DNA of 64,000 nt from positions 1 through 64,000 of the forward strand of contig LUPK01000001.1 in assembly GCA_001627335.1 (NCBI GenBank), in the 5' to 3' direction. The stretch's first letter is position 1. Every line of letters begins with the position of its first letter. The notes beneath the pieces were generated by a model that did no database searches, was not told the origin of the DNA, and saw nothing but the letters and a program-made list of their open reading frames with translations. The translations under genes were made by a program, and so were the position numbers. Source of the DNA: Nocardioides sp. REDSEA-S33_B3. Lineage in GTDB: Bacteria > Actinomycetota > Actinomycetes > Propionibacteriales > Nocardioidaceae. Below, one piece after another: positions 24,389 to 34,259 of the stretch.

Positions 24389-25119
24389 ACGAGACCCGTG
24401 TGGGGCTGGAGGTCCCAGAGGTACCGGCTGCCGGGCACCAGGTCGAGGTCGCGGTCGGCGCCGATCCGGTTGACGCTGGCCATCAGCTCGGTCATCCGCC
24501 GCGAGAGCTCGGCGTCGTCGCCGCCGCTGCCGTAGAACGCGTGCACGTCGTGCATCCCGGCGGTGGGGAAGAGCTCCTCCACGATCGCGTCGGCGTGCGG
24601 CGGGTCGGGGTGGCTGCCGGGCAGTGGTGAGAGGCAGCGATGCTGGAGGTACGCCGACGTCGCCTGGGTCCGGATCGCGATCGGCGTGTGCTCGACCAGC
24701 CAGCGGTGCAGCCAGGTCTCCTCGTCGAGCTCGGCGGGCCGCCGCAGCACGGCGGTGTTGGCCAGCACGTCCGCGCGGCTGCCGTCGTAGGTCTCGGCGG
24801 GGTCGACGCGCCGGCGCTCCTCCACCAACCAGCCGGCCGTGGTGGCGCCCGGGGCGCTCGTCCCGAGGTGGTCCGCGAGCGCGCCGGCCACCCGCTCCGG
24901 CTCCGGGCCCCACACGCTGACGACGGCGCCGATCGGCTCGCCGGTGCCGAAGCGCAGGGCGTCGGCGACGTGCTCGTCGTCGAGGTTCACCTGCAGGCGC
25001 AGCGCGCCGGTGGCGGCGAGTGCCTCGCGCAGGGCGGGGGCGGTCAGCGCGGCGCCGAGCCCGTCGCCCCACACGAGGAACATCGCCTTGGGAGTGCCCG
25101 CGGGCAGCCAGGTGGTCAC
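24376..25119 (-). CDS. EthD-domain protein, putative KstR regulon member
   Basis: A 247-aa EthD-domain (dimeric alpha/beta barrel) protein of the actinobacterial type. The EthD block is L-R-R-P-A-E-L-D-E-E-T-W-L-H-R-W and later D-A-I-V-E-E-L-F-P-T-A-G-M-H-D-V-H-A-F-Y. Such proteins are found with sterol and lipid breakdown genes, but their activity is unproven. A KstR-like operator lies 14 nt upstream of the start, supporting a role in steroid catabolism. Confidence 0.8.
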   Translation of the reverse strand: MTTWLPAGTPKAMFLVWGDGLGAALTAPALREALAATGALRLQVNLDDEHVADALRFGTGEPIGAVVSVWGPEPERVAGALADHLGTSAPGATTAGWLVEERRRVDPAETYDGSRADVLANTAVLRRPAELDEETWLHRWLVEHTPIAIRTQATSAYLQHRCLSPLPGSHPDPPHADAIVEELFPTAGMHDVHAFYGSGGDDAELSRRMTELMASVNRIGADRDLDLVPGSRYLWDLQPHTGLVARR

Positions 25120-25132
25120 CCGAGCAGGCTAG

Positions 25133-25146
25133 TAGAACGTGTTCTT
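25133..25146. promoter_or_regulatory. KstR-like operator upstream of the EthD gene
   Basis: TAGAACGTGTTCTT fits the published KstR pattern TnnAACnnGTTnnA except for the last base. It lies just before the EthD start. The same core, with the full consensus, precedes kstD at 50236-50249. Confidence 0.65.
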
Positions 25147-25195
25147 GTTGTCTTCGGCTCACGGCCGTGGCGGCCGTGTGGGCTGCGGCAGGGCC

Positions 25196-25690
25196 TCAGG
25201 CGCTCATCGGCAGGTCGTCGGGCGGCAGCGGGACGACCCGGTCCGCGGTCGCGAGGTGCACCAGGTCGGCCGGGAGACCTCCGCGCCGGCAGGCGGCGAG
25301 CAGGCCCGCGGCGAACCGGCGGTCCTCAGTGTCGACGGGGTGCGTGCCCGGCCGGGCACGCAGCATGGCCACCCGGCCGTCGGGCGCCGCGTCGTCGAGC
25401 ACGCCACGCAGCATCGCGACCATCGAGTCGAGCTGGTCGGGCTCGGGCAGGTCGACGCAACCCTCGACCTCGAGCACGCCGGCCATGGGGTGGTCGTCCT
25501 CGTCGATGAGCAGCAGCCACAGGCCGTGCCTGCGGTGGGCGTCGTGCGCTCCGACGAGGTGGCGCCAGGTGCGCAGCAGGGAGACCTGGTCGTCAAGGAC
25601 GAGCGTGTCGGGGCTGTAGGTGCCGCCGTCCCAGTCGGGGTCCGCGGCGGGGTCGCAGTCGGGGTGGTCAGGCAGGTCCGAGATGTCCAT
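25196..25690 (-). CDS. Hypothetical protein
   Basis: A 164-aa acidic soluble protein starting M-D-I-S-D-L-P-D-H-P. A central strand-rich stretch (H-G-L-W-L-L-L-I-D-E-D-D-H-P-M-A-G-V-L-E-V-E-G) and later V-A-M-L-R-A-R-P-G suggest a small alpha/beta domain; I recognise no family or active site. ATG 25690. It is convergent to nothing nearby and downstream of the palindromic repeat that follows glgM. Confidence 0.55.
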   Translation of the reverse strand: MDISDLPDHPDCDPAADPDWDGGTYSPDTLVLDDQVSLLRTWRHLVGAHDAHRRHGLWLLLIDEDDHPMAGVLEVEGCVDLPEPDQLDSMVAMLRGVLDDAAPDGRVAMLRARPGTHPVDTEDRRFAAGLLAACRRGGLPADLVHLATADRVVPLPPDDLPMSA

Positions 25691-25800
25691 GCCCTCAGGC
25701 TGCCCCGCACCGGGGCCGGTCGTCGGCGCTCGTCCACAGGAGTCGGGTCCGGGGTGACCTGTGGACGGCAGGGGGGCCGAGGGTGGCCGGCCGGCGCGGC

Positions 25801-25887
25801 AAGGTTCATCGGCCGGCCGACGTACCTTGACGTGGGACGACGAACCTCTGTCGTCCAGCGGCAAGGTCCATCGGCCAGCCGACAAAC
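25801..25887. repeat. Palindromic intergenic repeat, locus 1
   Basis: AAGGTTCATCGGCC followed by GGCCGACGTACCTT at 25801-25828 is an imperfect 28-bp palindrome; a second, weaker copy (GGTCCATCGGCCAGCCGA) starts near 25865. It follows the glgM stop (25906 on the minus strand). The same palindrome occurs at 30.4 kb and 63.6 kb. Confidence 0.75.
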
Positions 25888-25905
25888 CGCCCGAGCCCGC
25901 CAGCC

Positions 25906-27102
25906 TCAGACCACGGACCGGTAGACCTCCACGGTCCGCTCGGCGATGGCCGGCCAGCCGAAGGACTCGATCGCGCGCTGCCGGCCCGCCCGGCCCATCG
26001 CGGCGGCTGAGTCGGGGTCGGAGACGACGCGCAGCATCGCGTCGGCGAAGTCGGCGACGTACTGCTCGGGGTCCAGCGGGGTGCCCGTGCCGTCGGTGGC
26101 CTGCTCGATGGGCACCAGGACGCCGGTCGAGCCCGGCACGACGACCTCCGGGATGCCTCCCGTGGCGGTCGCGACGACCGCCGTCTCGCACGCCATCGCC
26201 TCGAGGTTGACGATGCCGAGCGGCTCGTAGACCGACGGGCAGGCGAAGACGGTCGCCTGCGTGAGCAGCGCGATCACCTCCGCGCGCGGCAGCATCTCGG
26301 GGATCCATACGACCCCGCCCGCGTCGCCGCGGGACTCCCGCAGGCCGGCGACCAGGCCCTCGACCTCGGCGAGGATCTCGGGGGTGTCCGGAGCGCCCGC
26401 GCACAGCACGACCTGCACCTCGGGCGGCAGAGCCGCGCACGCGCGCAGGAAGAGCGGCAGCCCCTTCTGCCGGGTGATCCGGCCGACGAAGACCACCGAC
26501 GGGCGCTCGGGGTCGACCCCGAGACGACGGCACACCTCCTCGTCCGGCCGCGGAGCCCACAGCCCGGTGTCGATCCCGTTGTGCACGGTGTGCACGCGCG
26601 CCGGGTCGACCGCGGGGTAGGAGCGCAGCACGTCCTCCCGCATCGCCGCCGACACCGCGATCACCGCGGCGGCGGACTCGTAGGCGGTGCGCTCCACCCA
26701 CGACGACAGGCGGTAGCCGCCGCCGAGCTGCTCGGCCTTCCACGGCCGCAGCGGCTCGAGGCTGTGCGCGGTCACCACGTGCGGCACGTCGTGCAGCAGC
26801 CCCGCGAGGTGGCCGGCGTGGTTGGCGTACCAGGTGTGGCTGTGCACCAGGTCGGTGCCCGCGCAGGCGTCGGCCATCGCCAGGTCGACCCCCATCGTGC
26901 GCAGCGCCGGGTTGGCCGCGGACAGCTCCGCGAGGTCGGCGTACGACGACGTCAGCTGCTCCGAGCGCTCCGCGCCGAACGCGTGCACGTGGGTCTCGAG
27001 GTCGTCGCGGTCGCGCAGCGCGCGCACCAGCTCGGCCACGTGGACCCCGGCCCCTCCGTAGATCTCCGGCGGGTACTCCTTGCTCAGCACGTCGACTCGC
27101 AC
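25906..27102 (-). CDS. glgM: Glycogen synthase / alpha-maltose-1-phosphate synthase (GT4)
   Basis: A 398-aa GT4-family glycosyltransferase. Motifs are the N-terminal [27 protein letters not shown] with its sugar-nucleotide loop, and [19 protein letters not shown]. It is often annotated glgA; in Mycobacterium the orthologue next to glgC (Rv1212c/Rv1213, same divergent arrangement) makes alpha-maltose-1-phosphate from ADP-glucose and glucose-1-phosphate. GTG 27102, 57 nt from glgC. Confidence 0.93.
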   Translation of the reverse strand: MRVDVLSKEYPPEIYGGAGVHVAELVRALRDRDDLETHVHAFGAERSEQLTSSYADLAELSAANPALRTMGVDLAMADACAGTDLVHSHTWYANHAGHLAGLLHDVPHVVTAHSLEPLRPWKAEQLGGGYRLSSWVERTAYESAAAVIAVSAAMREDVLRSYPAVDPARVHTVHNGIDTGLWAPRPDEEVCRRLGVDPERPSVVFVGRITRQKGLPLFLRACAALPPEVQVVLCAGAPDTPEILAEVEGLVAGLRESRGDAGGVVWIPEMLPRAEVIALLTQATVFACPSVYEPLGIVNLEAMACETAVVATATGGIPEVVVPGSTGVLVPIEQATDGTGTPLDPEQYVADFADAMLRVVSDPDSAAAMGRAGRQRAIESFGWPAIAERTVEVYRSVV

Positions 27103-27159
27103 ACCGCGAACCTACTCGCCACCTCCCGGGGCTGGGGAGATGTGGTTAACGTGAGCGTC

Positions 27160-28416
27160 ATGAGTGCCAGCGCCGGCCGCAAGAAGGTCCTCGCCATCGT
27201 CCTGGCGGGCGGTGAGGGCAAGCGGTTGATGCCGTTGACCGCAGACCGTGCGAAACCTGCGGTGCCGTTCGCCGGCATCTACCGGCTCATCGACTTCGCG
27301 CTGTCCAACGTCGTGAACTCCGGCTACCTCAAGGTGGTCGTGCTGACGCAGTACAAGTCGCACAGCCTGGACCGCCACGTCACCCAGACCTGGCGGATGT
27401 CGAACCTGCTGGGCAACTACGTCGCGCCGGTGCCGGCGCAGCAGCGCGTCGGCAAGCACTGGTACCTCGGGTCGGCCGACGCGATCTACCAGTCGCTCAA
27501 CCTCATCCGCGACGAGAAGCCCGACATCGTGGTGGTCGTCGGCGCCGACCACGTCTACCGGATGGACTTCGCCCAGATGGTCGCCCAGCACGTCGAGTCC
27601 GGCGCCGCGTGCACGGTCGCGGCGATCCGGCAGCCGATCGCGATGGCCGACCAGTTCGGGGTCATCGACGTCCAGCCCGACGAGCCGTCGCGCATCCGGG
27701 AGTTCCTGGAGAAGCCCACCGACCCGGTCGGGCTGCCCGACAGCCCCGGCGAGGTGCTGGCCTCGATGGGCAACTACGTCTTCGACGCCGACGCCCTGGT
27801 CGAGGCGGTCACCCGCGACTCCAGCACCACCGGCTCCAAGCACGACATGGGCGGCGACATCGTGCCGGCGTTCGTGCGCCGCTCGCAGGCCGGCGTCTAC
27901 GACTACAAGGACAACGTGGTGCCCGGTGCCACCGCGCGCGACGCCGGCTACTGGCGCGACGTCGGGACGCTCGGCTCCTACTACGCCGCCCACATGGACG
28001 TCGTCTCGCCGATGCCGATCTTCAACCTCTACAACACCGAGTGGCCGGTCTACACCTCCTACGGCCCGCAGCCGCCGGTGAAGCTGGTCCAGGGCGCCAA
28101 CGGCTCGCCCGCAGCCACCGACGAGACGCTCCTGTCGCCCGGCGTCGTGGTCTCCGGCGGGTCGGTGTCCCGCTCGGTGCTCTCCCCGGACGTCCGCGTC
28201 GAGGACGGGGCGGAGGTGACCGGCTCGGTGCTGCTCAACGGGGTGACCGTCGGGGCCGGGGCGGTCGTGCGCGACACCATCCTGGACAAGAACGTCGTCG
28301 TCCCGCCCGGCGCGGTCATCGGGGTCGACCCCGAGGCCGACCGGGCCCGCGGCTTCCTGGTCACCGAGGGCCTGACGGTGCTCGGCAAGGACCAGCCCTT
28401 CCCGACCGACGCGTGA
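27160..28416 (+). CDS. glgC: Glucose-1-phosphate adenylyltransferase
   Basis: A 418-aa ADP-glucose pyrophosphorylase making ADP-glucose from ATP and glucose-1-phosphate. The nucleotide-binding loop is [21 protein letters not shown]; further motifs are [15 protein letters not shown] and Y-W-R-D-V-G-T-L. The C-terminal half is the left-handed beta-helix. ATG 27160 preferred; GTG 27151 in the same frame has a better-placed GGGGAG. It supplies the substrate for the divergent glgM product. Confidence 0.96.
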   Translation: MSASAGRKKVLAIVLAGGEGKRLMPLTADRAKPAVPFAGIYRLIDFALSNVVNSGYLKVVVLTQYKSHSLDRHVTQTWRMSNLLGNYVAPVPAQQRVGKHWYLGSADAIYQSLNLIRDEKPDIVVVVGADHVYRMDFAQMVAQHVESGAACTVAAIRQPIAMADQFGVIDVQPDEPSRIREFLEKPTDPVGLPDSPGEVLASMGNYVFDADALVEAVTRDSSTTGSKHDMGGDIVPAFVRRSQAGVYDYKDNVVPGATARDAGYWRDVGTLGSYYAAHMDVVSPMPIFNLYNTEWPVYTSYGPQPPVKLVQGANGSPAATDETLLSPGVVVSGGSVSRSVLSPDVRVEDGAEVTGSVLLNGVTVGAGAVVRDTILDKNVVVPPGAVIGVDPEADRARGFLVTEGLTVLGKDQPFPTDA

Positions 28417-28994
28417 GCCGCTCCTTCAGCCGCGCCGAGCTGGAGTCCTTCCGCGACGCGGAGGTGCCCGACCTGCTCGGCGGCCCGGACGACCCGTCGG
28501 TGCGACTGCTGTTCGTCGGCATCAACCCCGGCCTGTGGACCGCGGCCACGCAGACCCACTTCGCCCACCCCGGCAACCGGTTCTACCCCGCGCTGCTGCG
28601 CGGCGGCGTGATCACCGCACCGGTCGACGCCGCGGCCGGCATGGGCGAGGAGGACCGTGCCCGCTTCCGGGCCCGCGGCATCGGCATCACCAACCTCGTG
28701 CGCCGCGCCACCGCCAAGGCCTCCGAGCTCACGACCGAGGAGCTGCGGGCCGGGGGAGCGGACCTGGTCGCGCTCGTCGAGCGGGTGCGGCCGCGGGTGG
28801 TCGCCGTCGCCGGCATCACCGCCTACCGGCAGGCCTTCGCGCTGCCCAGGGCCGTGCCCGGGCGGCAGCCGGAGCCGATGGGGCCGGCCGAGCTGTGGGT
28901 GGTGCCCAACCCCAGCGGGCTGAACGCGCACGAGACGGTCGAGAGCCTCGCAGCGGCGTACGCCGAGGTCGGCCGCGCCGCCGGGCTGCTGTAG
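28413..28994 (+). CDS. mug: G/U mismatch-specific DNA glycosylase (Mug family)
   Basis: A 193-aa uracil-DNA glycosylase-like enzyme that removes uracil or modified bases from G mismatches. Motif A is G-I-N-P-G-L-W-T-A (Asn instead of Asp, typical of Mug), then [10 protein letters not shown]; the C-terminal motif is [13 protein letters not shown] 28413 overlaps the glgC stop by 4 nt (GTGA), so it is translated with glgC though unrelated in function. Confidence 0.93.
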   Translation: MSRSFSRAELESFRDAEVPDLLGGPDDPSVRLLFVGINPGLWTAATQTHFAHPGNRFYPALLRGGVITAPVDAAAGMGEEDRARFRARGIGITNLVRRATAKASELTTEELRAGGADLVALVERVRPRVVAVAGITAYRQAFALPRAVPGRQPEPMGPAELWVVPNPSGLNAHETVESLAAAYAEVGRAAGLL

Positions 28995-29015
28995 GCGCAG
29001 CGGTGCGGGAGGCGC

Positions 29016-30266
29016 TCAGTCGCGCCGGACGACGAGCGCGTTGGCGACGTTGCGCAGCACGGAGTCCGAGGGGTCGTTGAGCACCTTCAGCACGCCGCGC
29101 TTGCCGCCGACCATGGTGGTCGAGCCGCCCCCGTCGAGGTTGAGCGCCTCGTCGGCGCCGAGGTCCTGCATCATCCGGGCCAGCTCGACCATCGTGTAGC
29201 CGCGGCTGTCGTCGGAGCGGCCGTCGACGGCGAGCAGCAGCACCTCGTTGGTGTCGCGGTCGATGCCCACGGCGGTGCGGGGGTGCATCTCGGAGTCGTC
29301 GACGACCTGCACGACGCCGTCGTCGATGAGCAGCTTGGAGCCGGTGATGACCAGCCGGGGCCGACCGCGCAGGCCCCACGAGACGTCGGCGTCACCGCGC
29401 TTGAGCTTGCGCAGCTGCTTCGCGCCCTCGCCCCGGCCGATCAGCACCAGCCCGTCGATCGGGCGTCCGGCCCTGAGCTTGCCGCGGTTGGCCACGACCC
29501 GCCCGCCGTGGACCTCGACCATCCGGACGTTCTGCTGCTGGCCCTGGGTGACCTCGTAGCCAGGGGTGCGGCCCCACTTGCGCGTGTAGATCCCGATGCC
29601 GCCGGGCAGCACGAAGTGGCTGTTGATGTTGGTGACGTCGGCGGCCGGGCGCTGCTTGATGCTGCCCCGGAAGGCGATCTCGCCGAACTGCGGCCGCCCC
29701 TTCTTCGTCAGGAAGAACCCCTGGTTCCACCCGGTCTCGCGGGCGTTGAGCAACCCCCTGCGCGGGGAGGCAGTGACACCGAGCGGTGCCCCGGTGCGAC
29801 CGATGTCGTAGAAGTCGCCGTTGACGGCAGCCACCGCGCCCGCGTCGCGCGCCATGGTCAGGACGTCCTCGACCGCGGCGACCTTGCCGGGGTTGACCAC
29901 GTCGAGGCGGATGTCGTCACGGTCGAGGTCGACGGCCAACAGGTGCGCGATGACCGGGCCGCGGGCATCGGTCTGGGTCCAGGTGGTGTGGACGACGCCG
30001 GGGCCGAGGCGCCGCTGGGTCGTGGCGGAGCGCTGCGCGGGCAGGGCCCTGCGGGCCGCGACGTACGGCGCCGGCTGACCGACCACGCCGTCGGAGCTGT
30101 GCCAGGTGGGCTCGGCCGGCCCCAGGTCGACCACCTGGTCGGCGGGGCGCGCGACGCGCTCCTCGGCGGTCGCGTCGGACGGCCGGTCCGCGCCCGGGAC
30201 CGCTGCCGCTGGCGCGACGACGACGCCGCTCAGGGCGAGGGCAGCGAGGACGGACCGAGAACGCAC
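29016..30266 (-). CDS. Exported phosphodiester glycosidase (NAGPA-domain) protein
   Basis: A 416-aa secreted protein. A signal peptide covers about residues 1-25 (hydrophobic V-L-A-A-L-A-L-S-G-V-V-V-A-P-A-A-A). The NAGPA (phosphodiester glycosidase) domain shows A-V-N-G-D-F-Y-D-I-G, H-P-R-T-A-V-G-I-D-R and the closing L-N-L-D-G-G-G-S-T-T-M. Family members hydrolyse sugar phosphodiesters such as those in wall polymers. GTG 30266 start. Confidence 0.88.
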   Translation of the reverse strand: MRSRSVLAALALSGVVVAPAAAVPGADRPSDATAEERVARPADQVVDLGPAEPTWHSSDGVVGQPAPYVAARRALPAQRSATTQRRLGPGVVHTTWTQTDARGPVIAHLLAVDLDRDDIRLDVVNPGKVAAVEDVLTMARDAGAVAAVNGDFYDIGRTGAPLGVTASPRRGLLNARETGWNQGFFLTKKGRPQFGEIAFRGSIKQRPAADVTNINSHFVLPGGIGIYTRKWGRTPGYEVTQGQQQNVRMVEVHGGRVVANRGKLRAGRPIDGLVLIGRGEGAKQLRKLKRGDADVSWGLRGRPRLVITGSKLLIDDGVVQVVDDSEMHPRTAVGIDRDTNEVLLLAVDGRSDDSRGYTMVELARMMQDLGADEALNLDGGGSTTMVGGKRGVLKVLNDPSDSVLRNVANALVVRRD

Positions 30267-30327
30267 CAGTCGATGTTAAAGGAGTGACTGATGTGACGGA
30301 AGGGCTCGTCGGGGCGGCGTGAGTTTC

Positions 30328-30410
30328 ATCGGGGGGCCGCTGGGCCTCACGGCTTCCCGACGCAGGTGCATCGGCGGGCCGTGAGGTTCATCGGGGCGCC
30401 GATGAACCTT
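30328..30410. repeat. Palindromic intergenic repeat, locus 2
   Basis: AGGTTCATCGGGG followed by CGCCGATGAACCT at 30384-30409 forms a nearly perfect 26-bp palindrome. Weaker relatives (GTTTCATCGGGGGGCCGC and GTGCATCGGCGGGCC) stand at 30333 and 30366. It sits between the glycosidase start and the stop of the upstream CocE-type gene at 30468, again at a gene 3' end. Confidence 0.75.
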
Positions 30411-30467
30411 CGCCCAGCCGGCCCACCGCAGCCCGGCCGACCCAGCCGGCCCACCCCTCCAGCCCAC

Positions 30468-32042
30468 TCAGCCCAGCCGGCCCGCCGTGTGCAGCACGGT
30501 GTCCTCGAGCAGCACGACGCCGGGGGTCCGGCTGCTCATGCCGGCGAAGGTGTCGCTGAGCGGGCTCGCGAGGAGGAAGAGCGACTGCCCCTCCGGCACC
30601 TCGACCCCGACGGCCGGCAGCTCGATCCGGACCTCCTCGCCGACCAGCGGCAGCGCGGCGCGGAAGGGGAGCACGTTGTTGTGCACCAGCGTCGCGTCGG
30701 CGGGAGAGGTGCCGATCGCGAGGCCGTAGAAGGCGCGGGCGTCGGCCCCGACGGTGGTGGCCAGCGCGGTGAGGTGGGACCCGCCCGCCACGGTGAGCGG
30801 ACCCTCGGCCACCTCGTGGGCGATCGGTACGCCGGCGGCGGCGGTCGTGGCGACGGTGCCGACCGGCAGCTCGAGGCGGCGCTTGACGCTGCGGGTCGTC
30901 ACGCACCCGGACTCCGGGGTGGCGAGGTGGAAGCGGCCGTAGCCGCGTACCTTCTTCTTCGCCCCCTTGAGCGCGCGGTCGAGGAAGGCGAGGGTCAGGT
31001 CGGTGAAGTCGCCGCCGGAGAGCTTCTCCGCGCAGGGGTCGGAGCTGACGGTGACGCCGGCGGGCAGCACGGCGGGCAGGGCGTGGCCGCCGTTGTAGGC
31101 GGTGAAGATGCTGCGCTTGCGGGCCTTCCGCGTGAGCGCCACCTTCCAGTTGGTCAGCGCCTGCTCCAGGGGGAACAGGGTGTCGGTCGTGCCCTGGCCG
31201 AACAGCACCGGGACGTCCAGCCTCGCGCCCTGCGCGACCTGCCACTTCGGGCCGTTCTTCTCCATGAAGGTCGCCATGTCCTCGGTGCTGGGCACCGAGC
31301 CGTCCGGCCAGGTGCCGGTCGCGGCACCCTCGACGAGGGCCTTGTAGACGTTCGGCGGCAGCGCGTCGCTGGGCAGCGACCCCGCGGACAGCGCGAGGGC
31401 CCACTCGGTGCGCACCACGCCCTCGGGGGCCAGGCTCTCCTCGAGGTCGTGCCAGGTGATCTGCGGGACCAGGGCGTCGACGACCTGCCGACCGGTCGCC
31501 CGGATCTCCTCGAAGGCCATGAGGAACTGGTAGCCACCGCCGTACGACCCGCCGATGGCGCCGATCCGCGGGTCGCCCTTGCGGTCCTGGATCACCCAGG
31601 GAAGCTCGCTGACCAACTTCACCAGGGCCCGGACGTCGTGGCCCTCGAGGTCGGGGTTCTCGACGTGGGTGTGCCCGCCGGACTCGCCGAAGCCGCGCTG
31701 GTCGAAGGAGAGGACGCCGTAGCCGGCCTCCAGGAACCGGGCCGCCTGGGCCTCGTCCGTCCAGCGTGACCCGCCCCAGCCGTGGGACTGGAAGACCAGC
31801 GGGACCTTCGTCTTCCGGCCGGTCGCGATGCCCGGACGGAACAGCGTCCAGCAGATCTGGACCGGCTCGGTCTCGCCCGGCTCGGGGACGCTGTCGAGGC
31901 ACCCGTCGGTCACGACGTTCGCGGCCTTGCTGGTCCTGGCCGCCGCCTGTGCGCCGGTCGTGGCGCCGAGCGTGGTCAGGCCGAGCGCAGCCGCCAGGGC
32001 GGTCGCGACGGCGGTGCGGGTGGCTCGGGTGGTTCGACGCAC
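30468..32042 (-). CDS. Secreted CocE/NonD-type (S15-like) alpha/beta hydrolase
   Basis: A 524-aa exported hydrolase. The signal peptide is T-A-V-A-T-A-L-A-A-A-L-G-L-T-T-L-G-A, ending near A-Q-A-A-A. The alpha/beta core has S-H-G-W-G-G-S, S-F-D-Q-R-G-F-G-E-S, the nucleophile elbow G-G-S-Y-G-G-G, the Asp region G-Q-G-T-T-D-T and His in G-G-H-A-L-P. The C-terminal ~150 residues form a beta sandwich as in X-Pro dipeptidyl-peptidase/CocE enzymes. GTG 32042 has GAGGAGC upstream and is preferred over an in-frame start at 32096. Confidence 0.85.
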   Translation of the reverse strand: MRRTTRATRTAVATALAAALGLTTLGATTGAQAAARTSKAANVVTDGCLDSVPEPGETEPVQICWTLFRPGIATGRKTKVPLVFQSHGWGGSRWTDEAQAARFLEAGYGVLSFDQRGFGESGGHTHVENPDLEGHDVRALVKLVSELPWVIQDRKGDPRIGAIGGSYGGGYQFLMAFEEIRATGRQVVDALVPQITWHDLEESLAPEGVVRTEWALALSAGSLPSDALPPNVYKALVEGAATGTWPDGSVPSTEDMATFMEKNGPKWQVAQGARLDVPVLFGQGTTDTLFPLEQALTNWKVALTRKARKRSIFTAYNGGHALPAVLPAGVTVSSDPCAEKLSGGDFTDLTLAFLDRALKGAKKKVRGYGRFHLATPESGCVTTRSVKRRLELPVGTVATTAAAGVPIAHEVAEGPLTVAGGSHLTALATTVGADARAFYGLAIGTSPADATLVHNNVLPFRAALPLVGEEVRIELPAVGVEVPEGQSLFLLASPLSDTFAGMSSRTPGVVLLEDTVLHTAGRLG

Positions 32043-32145
32043 GGGGGCTGCTCCTCGAAGGTTCGGTTGCCGGGGACAACGAGAGACGGTCGTCACAGGT
32101 CACGGGCTGCCGCGGACCGGGTCGCCGGCGGCGTACCTTCTCTGC

Positions 32146-33291
32146 GTGGGCACCTGGAACTCCCTGGCCGTGGGGGACAACCTCGTGGTGCTCGCCGACC
32201 TCGCCGCCCAGGGTGCGCGCTTCGACGTGGCCTACCTCGACCCGCCCTACAACACCGGCAGCGCGCTGACCTATCGCGACCGCACGCCCTCGCACGAGGA
32301 GTGGGTCGCGTCTCTGCGGCCACGGCTGGAGGCCGTGCGTGCGGTGCTCGCGCCGACCGGCGCGGTCTTCGTCAGCATCGACGACCACGAGGTCGCGCGG
32401 CTGAGGCTGCTGCTCGACGAGGTCTTCGGCGAGGATCAGTTCCTCGCGCAGGTCGTGGTCAACCTCAACCCCAAGGGGCGCCAGCTCGGGCCCGGCTTCG
32501 CCACCAGCCACGAGTACCTCCTCGTGTACGCCGTCGACCGCTCGGCCTGCGCGCTCGACGCATCCACCCCCGACACGGTCGATCCCGCCGACTTCCCGCA
32601 CCACGACGAGGCGAGCGGTCGCGCCTTCCGGCTGCTGCCGCTGCGCAACACCAACAAGAAGTTCAACCCCACCACCGCGCGCACCCTGCACTACCCGCTG
32701 TGGGGCGACCCGGCGAGCGGCCGCGTCGCGACGGCCCCCTTCGACGGCGCCCGCGAGGTCGAGCCGGTCTTCGGCGACGGCACCCCGGCGGTCTGGCGGT
32801 GGAGCGCGCCGCGCGTCGACGAGCGCCCCGACGACCTGGTCTGCCGGGTGGTCAAGGGCCGCGGCGGCGAGCGGGTCGACGTCTACCAGCGCGACTGGCT
32901 GCACGCCGGGCGCCGCAAGAAGCTGCGCACCGTCTGGCTGGCCGAGGAGGTCGGCTCCACCGACACGGCCGTGGCCGAGCTCAAGGCGCTGGTCGGACCG
33001 GTCTTCGCCTCGCCCAAGCCCACCGGGCTGCTGCGCCGCGTCCTCGGCACCTACCCCGACGACGCGCGGGTGCTCGACCCGTTCGCCGGCAGCGGCACCA
33101 CCGGGCACGCGGTGGCGATGCTCAACGCCGAGGACGGCGGGCGGCGGACCTGTCTGTCGATCAACCACCCCGAGTCGGTGCCGCCCGGCTCACCCGCGGC
33201 CGCCGCGGGCCTCGCCACGGTCGCCGACATCACCCGGGCCCGCCTCACCGCCGTCGCCGAGGCATACGGCGGTGGGCTGGCCCTGCGCTGA
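32146..33291 (+). CDS. Orphan DNA methyltransferase, type III Mod-like (beta class)
   Basis: A 381-aa SAM-dependent DNA methyltransferase. Motif IV D-P-P-Y-N-T-G near residue 35 precedes motif I L-D-P-F-A-G-S-G-T-T-G in the C-terminal third; this circular order and the DPPY form mark the beta class (type III Mod and relatives), most often N6-adenine specific. It is shorter than normal Mod subunits (about 550-650 aa), so the target recognition domain is reduced. No Res nuclease gene lies beside it. GTG 32146 start, divergent from the secreted hydrolase. Confidence 0.88.
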   Translation: MGTWNSLAVGDNLVVLADLAAQGARFDVAYLDPPYNTGSALTYRDRTPSHEEWVASLRPRLEAVRAVLAPTGAVFVSIDDHEVARLRLLLDEVFGEDQFLAQVVVNLNPKGRQLGPGFATSHEYLLVYAVDRSACALDASTPDTVDPADFPHHDEASGRAFRLLPLRNTNKKFNPTTARTLHYPLWGDPASGRVATAPFDGAREVEPVFGDGTPAVWRWSAPRVDERPDDLVCRVVKGRGGERVDVYQRDWLHAGRRKKLRTVWLAEEVGSTDTAVAELKALVGPVFASPKPTGLLRRVLGTYPDDARVLDPFAGSGTTGHAVAMLNAEDGGRRTCLSINHPESVPPGSPAAAAGLATVADITRARLTAVAEAYGGGLALR

Positions 33292-33314
33292 GCAGCACCG
33301 TTGCAGGGCCGGGC

Positions 33315-34226
33315 TCAGCCGACGCCGACCGCCTTCTCGAGGTTGGCGACCTCGTCGTCGAGGTGGGTCAGCAGCCGCTGCAGGTGCGGGACCGTGCGGC
33401 GGCAACCGGTCAGGCCGAAGCCCATCTGCCCGTCGTAGGAGGTGCAGGTGATGTTGAGCGCCATGCCGTTGATCGGGATCGACAGCGGGTAGGTGCCGGT
33501 GAGCTTCGCGCCGTTCCAGTAGTGGCTGGTGCGGGGGCCGGGCACGTTGCTGATGATCAGGTTGTACGGCGGTCGCACGATGCCCTGCATCCGCAGCAGC
33601 GGCGCCAGGATCGCGGGCGCCTGGCCCAGCGCGCTCATCGCGAGGATCTGCGTCTGGGTCATCGACGACAGCGCCTCCTTGCCGTCGCGCATCGAGAGGT
33701 GGATGCGGTCCAGGCGCTCGGCCGGGTCGCCGAGGTCGGTGGCCAGCTGCACCATCACCGAGCCGATCGCGTTGCCGCCCTCGGCCGAGGCGATCTGGGA
33801 CTGCTTGGCGTTGAGGCCGACCGGGACCATCGCGACCATCGGGTCCTCGGGCAGCGCGTCGAGCTCGAGCAGGTAGGTGCGCATCGCGCCGGAGCACATC
33901 GCCAGCACGACGTCGTTGATCGTGGTGCCGGACGCCTTGGCGATGGCCTTGAGCCGCTCCACCGGCCAGTCGTCGGCCGCGAACCGGCGGGCGCCGGTGA
34001 TCGACTGGTTGAAGATCGTGCGCGGGGCGTAGAAGGAGACCGCGGAGGTCTGGTTGCGCACGCCCTTGGAGAGGGTGCGGACCAGCGCACCGGGCATGCC
34101 GGCCGCCTCGGCGGCCACGCCCAGCGCCGTACGGAAGGCTGCGACGGGGACCTCGGGCAGCGTGGTCGGTGCGTCCTCGACCGGCTTGCGCTGGGGGCGG
34201 GAGTGCCGCGCCCAGGGCGCAAGCAT
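33315..34226 (-). pseudogene. WS/DGAT acyltransferase, 3' part (separated by IS)
   Basis: The C-terminal part of a wax ester synthase/diacylglycerol acyltransferase. It begins at an ATG inside the duplicated target (M-L-A-P-W-A-R-H-S-R-P) and continues 303 residues including N-D-V-V-L-A-M-C-S-G-A-M-R and the C-terminal block I-S-N-V-P-G-P, N-G-M-A-L-N-I. It lacks the HHxxxDG active site, which is on the other fragment. It might be translated from a start supplied at the IS junction, but cannot be an active enzyme alone. Confidence 0.9.
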
Positions 34227-34240
34227 GCCGCGCTCATCGG
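34192..34240. repeat. 49-bp target duplication, left copy
   Basis: Identical over 49 bp to 36045-36093; it begins TGGGGGCGGGAGTGCCGCGC and ends GCGCTCATCGG. It encodes the D-E-R-G-M-L-A-P-W-A-R-H-S-R-P segment of the acyltransferase in the minus direction. Confidence 0.92.
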
Positions 34241-34259
34241 CCTGACTTGGCTCAACTGG

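Noticed and set aside
30388-33168. Minus-strand open frame of over 900 codons opposite the methyltransferase and hydrolase genes
   Set aside because: His/Arg-rich shadow without motifs, while both genes in other frames have clear active sites.
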